A stretch of DNA of 64,000 nucleotides from Marivita lacus (GCF_014637725.1 NZ_BMFC01000006.1:1-64000); one strand, 5' to 3'. Counted from the first letter of the stretch, positions 14,773 through 23,607 are shown. The notes: generated by a model from the sequence alone, not told the origin. Translations and numbers: made by a program.

Positions 14773-15986
14773 AGCGCAGGCGATTGGTCCGGCGTGGCAG
14801 CAGCCTCTAGTCTCGGGTCGGGGATCAGCCGGAACGTGGCAATTGCGCCACAGAGGCACAGGGCCATGACCATGAAGGACCACCAGCCGCCAAAGCTCTG
14901 CGTGATCCACGCAAAGGCAAAGGGGGCGGACGCATTGATCCCCATCTGGACAAAGGAAATCCAGCCAAGCCGCGTGCCGTATCCCTTGGCCCCGAACAGC
15001 GCCAGTGGCAGGGTCCCCCGCGCGATGGTCTTGATCCCGTCCCCCATTCCGTAAAGGGCCGCCGCCAGCATCAGGCCGGGCAGGGTGAAGCCCACGACCA
15101 GCAGCACTGCGAAGCCCGCGAGCATCAGCCCGAGGCTGAGTGCATAGGTGACGCGCGGATACATGTTGCGGCTGACCAGCATCTCGAAGAACCGGCCCAC
15201 GGTCTTGAACGGTCCGATCACCGCACCGGCAAGCGCTGCCATTGCAGCGGAATGGCCGATATCCTGCACGTTGGTGACCCAGAGCGTCATGACCGCGCCC
15301 ATGATGTAGCCCGAGCAGACGAACGAAATCACCATCCACAGCATTCCCTGCCGTCGCATCGCGCCGGTCAGTTCCGGCCAGTTCGGGCGTGGGCTTTTCG
15401 GCGGGCTTCCGGGCAGGGTCTCGGCACCCCGCAGCGTGAAGAAATGGATCGGCGTGCAGATCAGCAGGAGGGCGATACCCAGCACCGTCCACGTGCTCTG
15501 CCAGCCCATCGCAGTATAAAGTGCGAGGGTCAGCGGCCAGAAGATGGTCGAGGCCACACCGCCAAAGAGGGTGATGATCGAGATCGACGTTTGCGGCGGC
15601 AGGCTCAAATCGAGCCGCGCCACCGACGCAAAGGCCACGTTGTAGAGCACGAACATGCCCGCGCCCTCGGCCAGCAGGATGGCGATCAGCAGCCCGGTGG
15701 TGGTCTGGACATGGCCCAGCGACATCACCGATCCGGCCGCCACGACCGACCCCAGCGTCATGACCCACCTGCCGCCGAACCGGTCCACCAGCTTGCCCGC
15801 GACCGGCGACAGCATGCCGCCAAAGAAAAGACCCAGCGACAGGATGCCGAACACTCCGGACAGGCTCAGGCCCAGATCCTCGGCCATGTGTGGCAACAGG
15901 ATCGCGTAGGCGTACATCAGCGTGCCGTAACCGACGATCTGGCTGATCCCCAGACCGATGGCAGGCCAGTGGTCGCGGGTGATCAT
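14769..15986 (-). CDS. MFS transporter
   Basis: The 405-residue protein has about twelve hydrophobic segments and the MFS loop signature LVDRFGGRWVMTLG between segments 2 and 3. The start ATG at 15986 overlaps the TGA of the upstream amidohydrolase as ATGA; the longer frame would lie wholly inside that gene. It resembles oxalate/formate-antiporter-type and monocarboxylate MFS members. Its coupling to a phnM-type gene suggests transport of a phosphonate-related compound or product, but the substrate is unknown. Confidence 0.8.
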   Translation of the reverse strand: MITRDHWPAIGLGISQIVGYGTLMYAYAILLPHMAEDLGLSLSGVFGILSLGLFFGGMLSPVAGKLVDRFGGRWVMTLGSVVAAGSVMSLGHVQTTTGLLIAILLAEGAGMFVLYNVAFASVARLDLSLPPQTSISIITLFGGVASTIFWPLTLALYTAMGWQSTWTVLGIALLLICTPIHFFTLRGAETLPGSPPKSPRPNWPELTGAMRRQGMLWMVISFVCSGYIMGAVMTLWVTNVQDIGHSAAMAALAGAVIGPFKTVGRFFEMLVSRNMYPRVTYALSLGLMLAGFAVLLVVGFTLPGLMLAAALYGMGDGIKTIARGTLPLALFGAKGYGTRLGWISFVQMGINASAPFAFAWITQSFGGWWSFMVMALCLCGAIATFRLIPDPRLEAAATPDQSPAL

Positions 15987-17194
15987 CCGGCGGGCTGCGC
16001 GCGATAGGCAGGGCGACCCGCGACCCATGTGCCGCAGATCGCGGGCGGTTGCCCGTCGGGCCAGTCGACCAGCACCAGATCGGCGCGTTTGCCGACGGCG
16101 ATCTCTCCGCGATCGGACAGGTTCATGGCCTGCGCCGGTCCCGACGACACCAGCGCCCACAGGCGCAGGCGGTCCGCGCGCCGTTCTGCATCCAGCCGGG
16201 CGATGGCGGCGAGCATGGCCGGGTAGAAGTAATCCGACGCGAGTGCGTCACACAGTCCGGCCTCGACCATGTCGCCCGCGCCAAGCGATCCGATATGGCT
16301 GCCGCCCCGCGTCGCGTTCGGAGCGCCGAAGATGATCGTGTCGCCATGCGCGCGCGCTGCCTCGACCGCTTCGAGGACCATTGGAAACTCGGCCACCTTT
16401 GCACCCCGGTCGCGGAACCATGTCCGTGTCTCGGCGCGCGTATCGTCATGGCTCAGCATCGGTGCCCCCTTGGCGCGGGCCTGTGCGGCGACCCGGTCGA
16501 TGGCGGCGGGCACATCGCCGCGGCGCGCCCAGACCTCTGCCAGCAGCGCCATGTACTCACCTTCGGGCAGGCCCGAGCGGCGCATGTTCGACTCGTTGCG
16601 CTTGCGCATGCGGGCATCGTTGATGTCACCGACAACGAAGTCGGGGCTGAATTCGAACACGCGATCCTGAATCGGAATGTCGAACCCCCGCATGGTCATC
16701 GAAGTGTGATCGTTGAAAGCGACCGAGGGCAGCAGCGGTGCGTCGAGCGCCCATTCGATGATGTCCAGCGCCTCGAAGGCAAAGGTTTCCCAGCGCAGCT
16801 GGATGCGATTCTCGACCAGCAACCGTGGCGCCAGATCGCGGATCGCCTGCATCAGGGTGCGCCCGCGTGCGACGTCGCGCAGACCCGGCTCCCACCCGAG
16901 GGTCAGCGCGTGATAGGCGGTGGCGATGCCGTTCGAGGCAAGCTGGCGGTCGGTGTCGATCACCGCCGTTTCGATGGGAAAGAACACACCGGGGCGCGGC
17001 ATGACCTGACGCTCGAACGCATCGCCATGCACGTCGATCAGCGCCGGTGCGAGGATCAGGCCGCGCGCGTCGATCACATCGCCCTGCGCCGGGCCTCCGA
17101 TCTCGACGATCCGGCCCTGTTCAACCGTGACGCTGGTGTGGTGCATGCCGTCCGGCAGGTAGACGCAAGCGCCTTCAAAGGTGGTGGCGGTCAT
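15983..17194 (-). CDS. PhnM-type amidohydrolase, second copy
   Basis: The 403-residue protein belongs to the PhnM branch of the amidohydrolase superfamily. It shows DARGLILAPALIDVHGDAFE, DTDRQLASNGIATAYHALTL, AFNDHTS, MLSHDDTRAET and IIFGAPNATRGGSHIGSL, with a C-terminal KRADLVLVDW. PhnM hydrolyses 5-triphospho-ribosyl phosphonate to PRPP-like monophosphate and pyrophosphate. This copy diverges from the more canonical phnM at 17255-18397, for example NATRGGS in place of NLVRGGS and a DVHGDAFERQ metal region instead of ELHTDNLERH. It may act on a variant substrate. Several ATG choices exist (17194, 17206); 17194 has GGGA 6 nt upstream. It is coupled to the MFS gene. Confidence 0.75.
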   Translation of the reverse strand: MTATTFEGACVYLPDGMHHTSVTVEQGRIVEIGGPAQGDVIDARGLILAPALIDVHGDAFERQVMPRPGVFFPIETAVIDTDRQLASNGIATAYHALTLGWEPGLRDVARGRTLMQAIRDLAPRLLVENRIQLRWETFAFEALDIIEWALDAPLLPSVAFNDHTSMTMRGFDIPIQDRVFEFSPDFVVGDINDARMRKRNESNMRRSGLPEGEYMALLAEVWARRGDVPAAIDRVAAQARAKGAPMLSHDDTRAETRTWFRDRGAKVAEFPMVLEAVEAARAHGDTIIFGAPNATRGGSHIGSLGAGDMVEAGLCDALASDYFYPAMLAAIARLDAERRADRLRLWALVSSGPAQAMNLSDRGEIAVGKRADLVLVDWPDGQPPAICGTWVAGRPAYRAQPAG

Positions 17195-17254
17195 TCGAGT
17201 TCCCATTGCAGTCAAGTGATTGTCCCGATGCCGCGTCCCGCGATGCAGGAAAGG

Positions 17255-18397
17255 TCAGGCGACGCGCTCTCCCCGGCTCCAGACGCCGCGGACCAGCGGT
17301 GTGCTGCCCGCCGTTCTGACCCGGATCACGTCACCGCGCAGACCTGCGGCCAGACGCCCGCGATCGCTCAGTCCCGCCGCCTTGGCGGAATTGTGGGTGA
17401 CGCAGGCGATGGCGGCGGGCAGGTTGTCCCAGAGATCGGCCAGTTGGAACGCCGACAAGAGAAGCGCGGCGGGCACGTAATCCGACGAGATGATGTTGAG
17501 CATCTCCGCTTCGGCCAGTTCGCGCGCCGCCACGTTGCCCGAATGCGACCCACCCCGCACGAGGTTGGGCGCGCCCATCATCACCGCGATGCCATGTGCG
17601 CGGCAGGCCGCCGCCGCTTCGCGGGTCGTGGGAAATTCGGCAAAGCCCACGCCGTTGAGCGCGGATTTGTCGACCTGATCGGCGGTGGTGTCGTCATGGC
17701 TGGCCAGCACCGCGCCGTAGCGACGGGCTTCGGCCACGGCACCTGCTTCATGCGCCGCGCCGTATTTTGCCTGCATCTGCTTGAGGTTGGCCACGTGTTC
17801 GGCAAAGTCGGCATCGTTCATGCCGCGCTTTTTCGTGACATAGGCCTTGAGCGAGGTAAGGTCGCGGAACTGGCGCTCACCGGGGGTGTGATCCATCAGG
17901 CTGACGATGCCGACGCGATCCTCGGGGCCGAAGGCGGCCATTTCCTCGAGCAGGGTTTCCGAACAGATCTCGGCGCGCAGGTGCAGGAAATGGCTGATCT
18001 TGAACAATCCTTCGGCACGGGTGGCCAGCAATTCGTCCGCCAGCTTGCGGGCATATTCACCGTAACCGGTTTTCGAACTGTGGATCGACCCCACGCGCAA
18101 CGCGTCGAACACCGTGGTGATGCCGGTCGAGGCCAGTTCGGCGTCATGCGCGAGAAGGGCCGGAAGATGCGGCCAGTTCACGTCGGGTCTGGGTTCGATA
18201 TGGCGTTCGAGGTTGTCGGTGTGCAGTTCCACCAGACCGGGCATGACATAGTCGCCCTGACAGTTCACCGCACCGCGCGGCACGGCGTCGCCTTCTTCGA
18301 TCCGGTCGATCTGCCCGTCGATGATGACGATCTGGCCCGTCATCACCCGGTCGGACAAAACGAGGCGGGCATTGGCAAGATGCAGCACCTCTGACAT
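17255..18397 (-). CDS. phnM: Ribosyl-methylphosphonate triphosphate diphosphatase
   Basis: The 380-residue length matches known PhnM. It removes pyrophosphate from 5-triphosphoribosyl phosphonate before C-P bond cleavage. Motifs are YVMPGLVELHTDNLERHIEP, LASTGITTVFDALRVGS, VSLMDHTPGERQF, AVLASHDDTTADQV, MMGAPNLVRGGSHSGNVAAR and IISSDYVPAALL. The start at 18397 matches family N-termini (MSEVLHLANARLVLSD); an upstream ATG at 18448 would overlap the divergent DUF1045 gene's start. A 49-bp gap between the divergent genes must carry both promoters or be transcribed through. Confidence 0.9.
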   Translation of the reverse strand: MSEVLHLANARLVLSDRVMTGQIVIIDGQIDRIEEGDAVPRGAVNCQGDYVMPGLVELHTDNLERHIEPRPDVNWPHLPALLAHDAELASTGITTVFDALRVGSIHSSKTGYGEYARKLADELLATRAEGLFKISHFLHLRAEICSETLLEEMAAFGPEDRVGIVSLMDHTPGERQFRDLTSLKAYVTKKRGMNDADFAEHVANLKQMQAKYGAAHEAGAVAEARRYGAVLASHDDTTADQVDKSALNGVGFAEFPTTREAAAACRAHGIAVMMGAPNLVRGGSHSGNVAARELAEAEMLNIISSDYVPAALLLSAFQLADLWDNLPAAIACVTHNSAKAAGLSDRGRLAAGLRGDVIRVRTAGSTPLVRGVWSRGERVA

Positions 18398-18446
18398 GGA
18401 GCCGTCATGTGCCTGTGCCAGATGGGTCGAAAGGAAAGGAGAGTTC

Positions 18447-19118
18447 ATGTCATACGCTCGCTTTGCGATTTATTACCTGCCGCCCGAGGGCGCTTTGGCT
18501 GATTTCGGGGCCGGGTGGCTGGGATGGGACTGTGTCGCGGGGCGCGACTCGATTCCGCCCCATGTGCCCGGTCTTGATGACGTGACGATGACACCGCGCA
18601 AATACGGGTTCCACGGCACGTTGAAGCCCCCCTTCCGGCTGGCCGAGGGGTCCGATGCCGAGGGTCTGCGGCAGGCCGTGGCCCAGATGGCGCAGGTCTG
18701 CCCCGCTGCGCAAAGCGACGCGTTGACGCTGACCGCGCTGGGCCGGTTCCTTGCGTTGACGCCGGTTGGCGACACCTCCGGCATTGCCCGCGTCGCTGCC
18801 ACCTGCGTCGAGGCACTGGACGTGTTTCGCGCCCCGCCGGATGAGGCAGAGCTTGAACGCCGGCGCAAGGCGAGACTGTCGGACCGGCAGGAGGCGCTGC
18901 TGCAACGCTGGGGCTATCCCTACGTTATGGAGGAGTTCCGCTTTCACATGACCCTGACAGGGCCTCTGTCGGTCGAGGAGATCGACCATTGGTCCGACAT
19001 CGCCCGCGCGCATCTGCCACCCTTGCCCAGCCCCTTCGTGATGGACGAGGTGGCGCTGGTCGGAGAGCGGCAGGACGGGCGGTTCGAACTGATCCAACGC
19101 TACGCCCTCGCTGGCTGA
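18447..19118 (+). CDS. DUF1045 phosphonate-metabolism protein
   Basis: The 223-residue protein starts MSYARFAIYYLPPEGALADF and has two 2H-phosphoesterase-like blocks, YGFHGTLKPPFRL and FRFHMTLTGPL, each with the His-x-Thr signature. This is the DUF1045 family found with C-P lyase genes. The 2H motifs point to cyclic phosphodiester chemistry, consistent with opening of ribose cyclic phosphate made by PhnJ (as PhnPP does in other bacteria), though that is inference. AAGGAG precedes the ATG. It faces the phnN gene and overlaps its 3' end by 19 bp. Confidence 0.82.
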   Translation: MSYARFAIYYLPPEGALADFGAGWLGWDCVAGRDSIPPHVPGLDDVTMTPRKYGFHGTLKPPFRLAEGSDAEGLRQAVAQMAQVCPAAQSDALTLTALGRFLALTPVGDTSGIARVAATCVEALDVFRAPPDEAELERRRKARLSDRQEALLQRWGYPYVMEEFRFHMTLTGPLSVEEIDHWSDIARAHLPPLPSPFVMDEVALVGERQDGRFELIQRYALAG

Positions 19119-19663
19119 AGCGCGTCGAGCGCCTGTGCGATGGTGTCCTCGAGCGCGCCGTCATTGGCGATTGTCACGACATTCAGTCCACTGGGCAGGC
19201 ACTTGTCGGCCTGCGCCAGCCGGGCCGCGATCTCGGCTTCGGTTTCGCGTCCCCGCCCGGCAAGACGGCGGGCCAGCGTGGCGGGCGAGGCGGTGATGTT
19301 GAGCACGGTCAGGGTCGGGAAAATCCCCGACGCCTGCGCCAGTGCGCTGCGTGAGAAGTTGGCGAGGCAATCGGTGCCGGTCTGCACGTCGCGGAGCACA
19401 TCCGCCGGGATGCCATAGGACAGGCCATGCGCCGACCAGTGGACGCAGAACGCGCCGTTCCGGGCGGCCTCGGCGAAGGCGTCAGGCGTCACGGCGTCGT
19501 AGTCTTCGCCGCCCAGATCGGCCGCGCGGGTGATGGTGCGGCGCACAAGGCGCATGTCGGGACGCGCCGCGATCAGACCCGCCATGACGCTGTCCTTGCC
19601 GACACCGGACGGGCCGACCACGGCGATGAGGCGACCTCTGTTCATGTTCAAGTTCATGCTCAT
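19100..19663 (-). CDS. phnN: Ribose 1,5-bisphosphate phosphokinase
   Basis: The 187-residue P-loop kinase converts ribose 1,5-bisphosphate to PRPP, closing the C-P lyase pathway. Walker A is VVGPSGVGKDSVM near the N-terminus, with RRTITRAADLGGEDYDAVTP and HWSAHGLSYGIP as guanylate-kinase-like substrate blocks. The ATG at 19663 overlaps the phnL TGA as ATGA; later ATGs at 19657 and 19645 are possible. It ends the phnJ-to-phnN minus-strand run. Confidence 0.88.
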   Translation of the reverse strand: MSMNLNMNRGRLIAVVGPSGVGKDSVMAGLIAARPDMRLVRRTITRAADLGGEDYDAVTPDAFAEAARNGAFCVHWSAHGLSYGIPADVLRDVQTGTDCLANFSRSALAQASGIFPTLTVLNITASPATLARRLAGRGRETEAEIAARLAQADKCLPSGLNVVTIANDGALEDTIAQALDALQPARA

Positions 19664-20352
19664 GCCGCGCGCGCCGGGGTAAAACGGCTCACGTCGATTT
19701 CGCGGTCGCAAACGCGGGCGCGGGCGGCCTCGTCGTGGAAGATGCCGATGATCGCCGCTCCGCGCGCCTTGGCGTCTTCGATCAGCGACAGGACCACTTC
19801 GCGGTTGGCGGCATCGAGGCTGGCGGTGGGTTCATCCAGCAGCATCGCCGGGTAGGGATGGGCAAAGCCGCGCGCGATGTTGACGCGCTGCTGTTCGCCA
19901 CCCGAGAAAGTCGTGGGCGACAGCGACCAGAGCCGTTCGGGGATGTTGAGCTGCGCCAGAAGCTCTTTGGCCCGTGTCCGGGCCTCATCGCTGCCGACAC
20001 CCACGGCGCGCAAAGGCTCAGCCACCACGTCGAGCGTCGGCACACGCGGTACAACGCGCAGGAACTGGCTGACATAGCCCAGCACCTCGCGGCGCAGACG
20101 GATGATCTCGCGCGGCTCGGCCTGTACCAGATCGACACCGCCGATCAGGATCGCGCCGGATTGCGCCCGGTAATTGCCGTAGATCATCCGCATCAGCGTG
20201 GATTTGCCCGCCCCCGATGCGCCGGTCAGGGCCACGCATTCGCCGGGTGCGACTGTCAGGCTGACATCGCTGAGCACGTCGATCACCACACCGCCCTGGT
20301 TGTGCAGGGTGAAGGTCTTGTGCAGGCGGTCCAGTTCGATCATGGCGGTCAT
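19660..20352 (-). CDS. phnL: C-P lyase ATP-binding protein PhnL
   Basis: The 230-residue ABC-type ATPase has Walker A TGASGAGKST at about 43-52, QFLRVVPRVPTLDVVAEPL, signature TFSGGEQQRVNIARG and Walker B AMLLDEPTASLD. PhnL, with PhnK, binds the PhnGHIJ core and is not a transport ATPase. ATG 20352 overlaps the CorA-type gene's stop as ATGA, and a second ATG lies at 20343. Full conserved motifs indicate an active protein. Confidence 0.9.
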   Translation of the reverse strand: MTAMIELDRLHKTFTLHNQGGVVIDVLSDVSLTVAPGECVALTGASGAGKSTLMRMIYGNYRAQSGAILIGGVDLVQAEPREIIRLRREVLGYVSQFLRVVPRVPTLDVVAEPLRAVGVGSDEARTRAKELLAQLNIPERLWSLSPTTFSGGEQQRVNIARGFAHPYPAMLLDEPTASLDAANREVVLSLIEDAKARGAAIIGIFHDEAARARVCDREIDVSRFTPARAA

Positions 20353-21293
20353 AGCCAGCCTTTCCATTTGCAGAAGAGATATGTCGCAAGCGCGCTGCCC
20401 GCCATCAGGGCGGTGGCGATCAGGTAGCCGTGCGGATGCGCGAGCCCCGGCACGTAGGCGAAGTTCATGCCGTAGACCGAGGCAACAAGCGTTGGTGGCA
20501 GAAACAGGATCGCCACCACCGACAGCACCCGGCTGGCCGAGGTCTGCTCCAGCGTCACGAACCCCAGCGCCACATCGGTCAGCTGTGCGACGCGGCTGGA
20601 CAGGAAATCGGCATGTACCAGAAGCGACTGGATGTCCCGGTTGCGCGCCTTGACCAGCGGTTGCAGGCGGTGCTTTTCCCGGCCCAGCGAGAAACTGGTG
20701 AGCGCGCGCCCCAGCGTCAGAAGTGACAGCCGGAACTGGCCAATCGCCTCGCCGCGTTGCCCGATGTCGCGCAGCCGCTGTTCCAGCGCCCGTCCGCGCA
20801 GGCCGTCGCCTTCGAAAAGCGCGTGCGACGCCGCATCGAGCGCCCGGCCATCGGCCTCCAGAAGGTCGGCCAGTCGCGCGATGATCTCTTCGACCAGCCC
20901 AAGGAAGAGATGCAGATGCGTGCTGCACCCTGCGGTGCTGGCGGCAGCATGGCTGGCGAAGGTCTCGAAGGGACGCGGCGTGTGATAGCGCACCGTGACC
21001 ATCCGCTGCGGCGTCAGGATAAAGGCGACCGGTCCTGTGCTGCGGCGCTTTTCCACGTCCAGACCCGGCAGGGTGACGGTCAGAACCTCGGTCTCACCCG
21101 CACGATAGAGCCGGTTCGAGAGTTCGATCTCTTCCATGTCCTCGAGCGTCGGCACATCGATTCCAAGCGCGGTCACCCGGTCGACCTGCGCCGGTTGCGG
21201 GCGGTAGAGGTCGATCCACTGGGCGTCCGCGAGGTCGTCTTCAGGCGCGCGCTGCCGCAGGGTCCGGCCGTCGATCTGGTAGGCAAAGAGCAT
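20349..21293 (-). CDS. CorA-type divalent-cation transporter inside the phn operon
   Basis: The 314-residue protein has a long soluble N-terminal domain with helical segments, then two C-terminal membrane helices. The first ends in the hallmark YGMNF (GMN at about 275-277). This is the CorA magnesium/cobalt or ZntB channel architecture. The C-terminal KWKGWL is basic, as usual. It is coupled to phnL by ATGA and lies 3 bp from phnK, so it is cotranscribed with C-P lyase genes. CorA genes are normally stand-alone. Supply of Mg2+ for the triphosphate-handling enzymes is a guess. Confidence 0.88.
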   Translation of the reverse strand: MLFAYQIDGRTLRQRAPEDDLADAQWIDLYRPQPAQVDRVTALGIDVPTLEDMEEIELSNRLYRAGETEVLTVTLPGLDVEKRRSTGPVAFILTPQRMVTVRYHTPRPFETFASHAAASTAGCSTHLHLFLGLVEEIIARLADLLEADGRALDAASHALFEGDGLRGRALEQRLRDIGQRGEAIGQFRLSLLTLGRALTSFSLGREKHRLQPLVKARNRDIQSLLVHADFLSSRVAQLTDVALGFVTLEQTSASRVLSVVAILFLPPTLVASVYGMNFAYVPGLAHPHGYLIATALMAGSALATYLFCKWKGWL

Positions 21294-21296
21294 CCG

Positions 21297-22067
21297 TCAC
21301 ACCTGCAGGACAGAGCTGACAAGCAGCTGGGTATAGGCGTGCTGCGGATCGTCCAGCACCTGATCGGTCAGGCCCGCCTCGACCACATGGCCGTCCTTCA
21401 TCACCATAAGCCGGTCGGCCAGAAGCCGGACGACGGCAAGATCATGGGTGACGATGATCGCCGACAGCCCCATGTCGCGCACCAGACCGCGCAGAAGATC
21501 GAGAAGCCGCGCCTGCACCGACACGTCGAGCCCGCCGGTGGGTTCGTCCATGAAGACCAGCCGTGGCCCGGTGACCAGATTGCGCGCGATCTGGAGGCGC
21601 TGCTGCATGCCGCCGGAAAATGTGGTGGGGCGATCATCGACACGGCCCGCGTCGATCTCGACCCGGTCCAGCCAATCCACTGCCTTGCCGCGAATGTCGC
21701 CGTAATGCCGCGCGCCCACGGCCATCAGCCGTTCGCCCACATTGCCCCCCGCCGATACACCCATGCGCAGCCCGTCGCGCGCGTGCTGGTGGACAAAGGC
21801 CCAGTCGGTGCGGCTCAGCATCCGTCGTTCGGGTTCGCTCATGGTGACCGTGTCGCGGGGGCCATGGCCCCGCGTGTCGAACACCACCGCGCCCGCATCG
21901 GGGGGCAGATGCCCCGCCATGCAATTGAGCAGCGTGGATTTGCCGGAGCCAGACTCGCCGACGATGCCCATGACTTCGCCGGGATAAAGATCGAAGGACA
22001 CGTCGGCACAGCCGATATGCGCGCCGTAATGTTTGCTCAGGCCCTGAACGGACAGCAGAGGGGTCAT
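21297..22067 (-). CDS. phnK: C-P lyase ATP-binding protein PhnK
   Basis: The 256-residue ABC-family protein has Walker A GESGSGKST at about 37-45, SRTDWAFVHQHARDGLRMGV as a PhnK-typical block, signature FSGGMQQRLQIARNL and Walker B LVFMDEPTGGLDVSVQ. PhnK docks on the PhnJ subunit of the C-P lyase core. Its start overlaps the upstream hydrolase as ATGA. The C-terminal block DDPQHAYTQLL resembles the oligopeptide-type ATPases from which PhnK derives. Confidence 0.92.
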   Translation of the reverse strand: MTPLLSVQGLSKHYGAHIGCADVSFDLYPGEVMGIVGESGSGKSTLLNCMAGHLPPDAGAVVFDTRGHGPRDTVTMSEPERRMLSRTDWAFVHQHARDGLRMGVSAGGNVGERLMAVGARHYGDIRGKAVDWLDRVEIDAGRVDDRPTTFSGGMQQRLQIARNLVTGPRLVFMDEPTGGLDVSVQARLLDLLRGLVRDMGLSAIIVTHDLAVVRLLADRLMVMKDGHVVEAGLTDQVLDDPQHAYTQLLVSSVLQV

Positions 22068-22750
22068 GAATGGGACTCCAGAAAACGGTTGATTGCGACC
22101 TGCATTTCGACCGGTCGGTCCTGCGGGATCATGTGGCCGGTGTCGAAGGTCACACAGTCGAGCTGCGGGCAGGCGGCTTTCATGTCGGCGCAGCTGGGCG
22201 GGCGTGTCAGGAAGCTTGTCTTTCCGAAAATCGCCAGCACGGGAATCTTTGCCCCGCTGATCCGGTGCATGAGGTCCTCGCCGTCAAAGAGCGCCGCTGC
22301 AACCATGGCGTCGCTCAGGGATGCGGGATCGTTCGCCGCGATCCAGTGCTGGAACTCCCGCCGTTTGGCCACGGTCTCGACCCGGTAGGACACCAGCTTG
22401 CCGATCGTTCGGGGACCAAGCGCGCGCACGATCCACGGCGCGAGTTTCGGACCGAGGGTCTTCACCCCCAATGCCCGGATGGTGAGCGGAGTGTCGACCA
22501 GAACCAGCGCCCTGATGTTCAAGGACGGGCGCGCGGCCAGATCCATCGCGACCATGCCGCCAAGGCTGTGGCCCACAAGCGCCGCGTTTGCCGGGATCTC
22601 GGGTGCCAACGCATCGGCCATGGCGGCCACGCGCGGGCGCGCCGCCCTTGGACGGTCGCCATGGCCGGGCAGGTTCAGCGGGTGACCGGGAATGTCCTCC
22701 CAGCTTTGCGCGTTCAGCCCGGCACCGTGCAGATAGATCGTGCCGGTCAC
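22064..22750 (-). CDS. Alpha/beta hydrolase embedded in the phn operon
   Basis: The 228-residue protein shows the fold's strand-nucleophile elbow ALVGHSLGGMVAMDLA, an early YLHGAGLNAQSW oxyanion block, a late VLAIFGKTSFLTRP strand with an acid position, and the catalytic histidine in FDTGHMIPQDRP. It lacks a signal peptide. It overlaps phnJ and phnK at both ends by ATGA, so it is expressed with the C-P lyase core. It could hydrolyse an ester-linked phosphonate or a lactone. No phn-specific family is recognised. Confidence 0.82.
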   Translation of the reverse strand: MTGTIYLHGAGLNAQSWEDIPGHPLNLPGHGDRPRAARPRVAAMADALAPEIPANAALVGHSLGGMVAMDLAARPSLNIRALVLVDTPLTIRALGVKTLGPKLAPWIVRALGPRTIGKLVSYRVETVAKRREFQHWIAANDPASLSDAMVAAALFDGEDLMHRISGAKIPVLAIFGKTSFLTRPPSCADMKAACPQLDCVTFDTGHMIPQDRPVEMQVAINRFLESHS

Positions 22751-23607
22751 GCTGCATCCTTTCCGCGATGTCCTGCGGTTTGCCGCGCCTCGCAGTAATC
22801 GGTGTCGGAACAGACGAACATCCGCCCGCCCGCGTCATCGATAATCACCTCGTCAAGATAGCTGTCGGTCGCGCCGCACATGCCGCAGGGGTGATCGGCC
22901 TTGGTGGCCTCGAACGGGTGATCCTCGAAATCGAGGCTGACCACCTGCGTGTAGGGTGGCAGGGCATAGATGCGCTGTTCGCGGCCCGCACCGAAAAGCT
23001 GGATCGCAGGGCAATCGCCCAGCTTGGGATTGTCGAATTTCGGGATCGGGGACGGGTCCATGACGTAGCGCGCCTCGACCTTGACCGGGTAGGCATAGGA
23101 GGTGGCAATATGACCGTGGCGGCTGATGTCCTCGTACAGCTTCACATGCATCAGCCCGTATTCCTCGAGGCTGTGCATCTTGCGGGTCTCGCTTTCGCGC
23201 GGTTCGAGAAAGCGCAGAGGTTCCGGGATCGGCACCTGGTAGACGAGGATCTGACCCTCGCTCAGCGGCACTTCGGGGATGCGGTGGCGCGTCTGGATCA
23301 CCGTCGCTTCGGTTGTGATGGTGGTGGTGGCGACGCCTGCGGTGCGTTCAAAGAAGCTGCGGATCGACACGGCGTTGGTGGTGTCATCCGCGCCCTGATC
23401 GATGACCTTGAACCGGTCCTCGGGTGTGAGCACGGCGGCGGAGACCTGGACGCCGCCAGTACCCCAACCGTACGGCATGGGCATCTCGCGGCTGGCAAAG
23501 GGCACCTGGTAGCCGGGGATCGCCAGACCCTTGAGGATCGCACGGCGGATCATGCGCTTTGTTTGCTCGTCCAGATAGGCAAAATTGTATTCCGAGGAGG
23601 GTGTCAC
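22747..23607 (-). CDS. phnJ: C-P lyase catalytic subunit PhnJ
   Basis: The 286-residue radical-SAM enzyme cleaves the carbon-phosphorus bond. The cysteines C241, C244, C266 and C272 (CGMCGATDSY and CSDTDYC) match the published E. coli positions, and Gly32 in AIPGYQVPFASREMP matches the radical glycine. MPYGWGTGG is conserved. The gene is intact and full length. It is detached from phnGHI by about 1.1 kb holding three unrelated genes, so it may have its own promoter in 23608-23672. Confidence 0.95.
   Translation of the reverse strand: MTPSSEYNFAYLDEQTKRMIRRAILKGLAIPGYQVPFASREMPMPYGWGTGGVQVSAAVLTPEDRFKVIDQGADDTTNAVSIRSFFERTAGVATTTITTEATVIQTRHRIPEVPLSEGQILVYQVPIPEPLRFLEPRESETRKMHSLEEYGLMHVKLYEDISRHGHIATSYAYPVKVEARYVMDPSPIPKFDNPKLGDCPAIQLFGAGREQRIYALPPYTQVVSLDFEDHPFEATKADHPCGMCGATDSYLDEVIIDDAGGRMFVCSDTDYCEARQTAGHRGKDAA

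Noticed and set aside
16049-18394. A 781-codon open frame on the plus strand opposite the two phnM genes
   Set aside because: It lies wholly antisense to two clear amidohydrolase genes and has no family motifs; high GC makes such antisense frames common.
20757-22388. A 543-codon plus-strand frame opposite corA and phnK
   Set aside because: Antisense shadow of two well-supported genes with full motifs.
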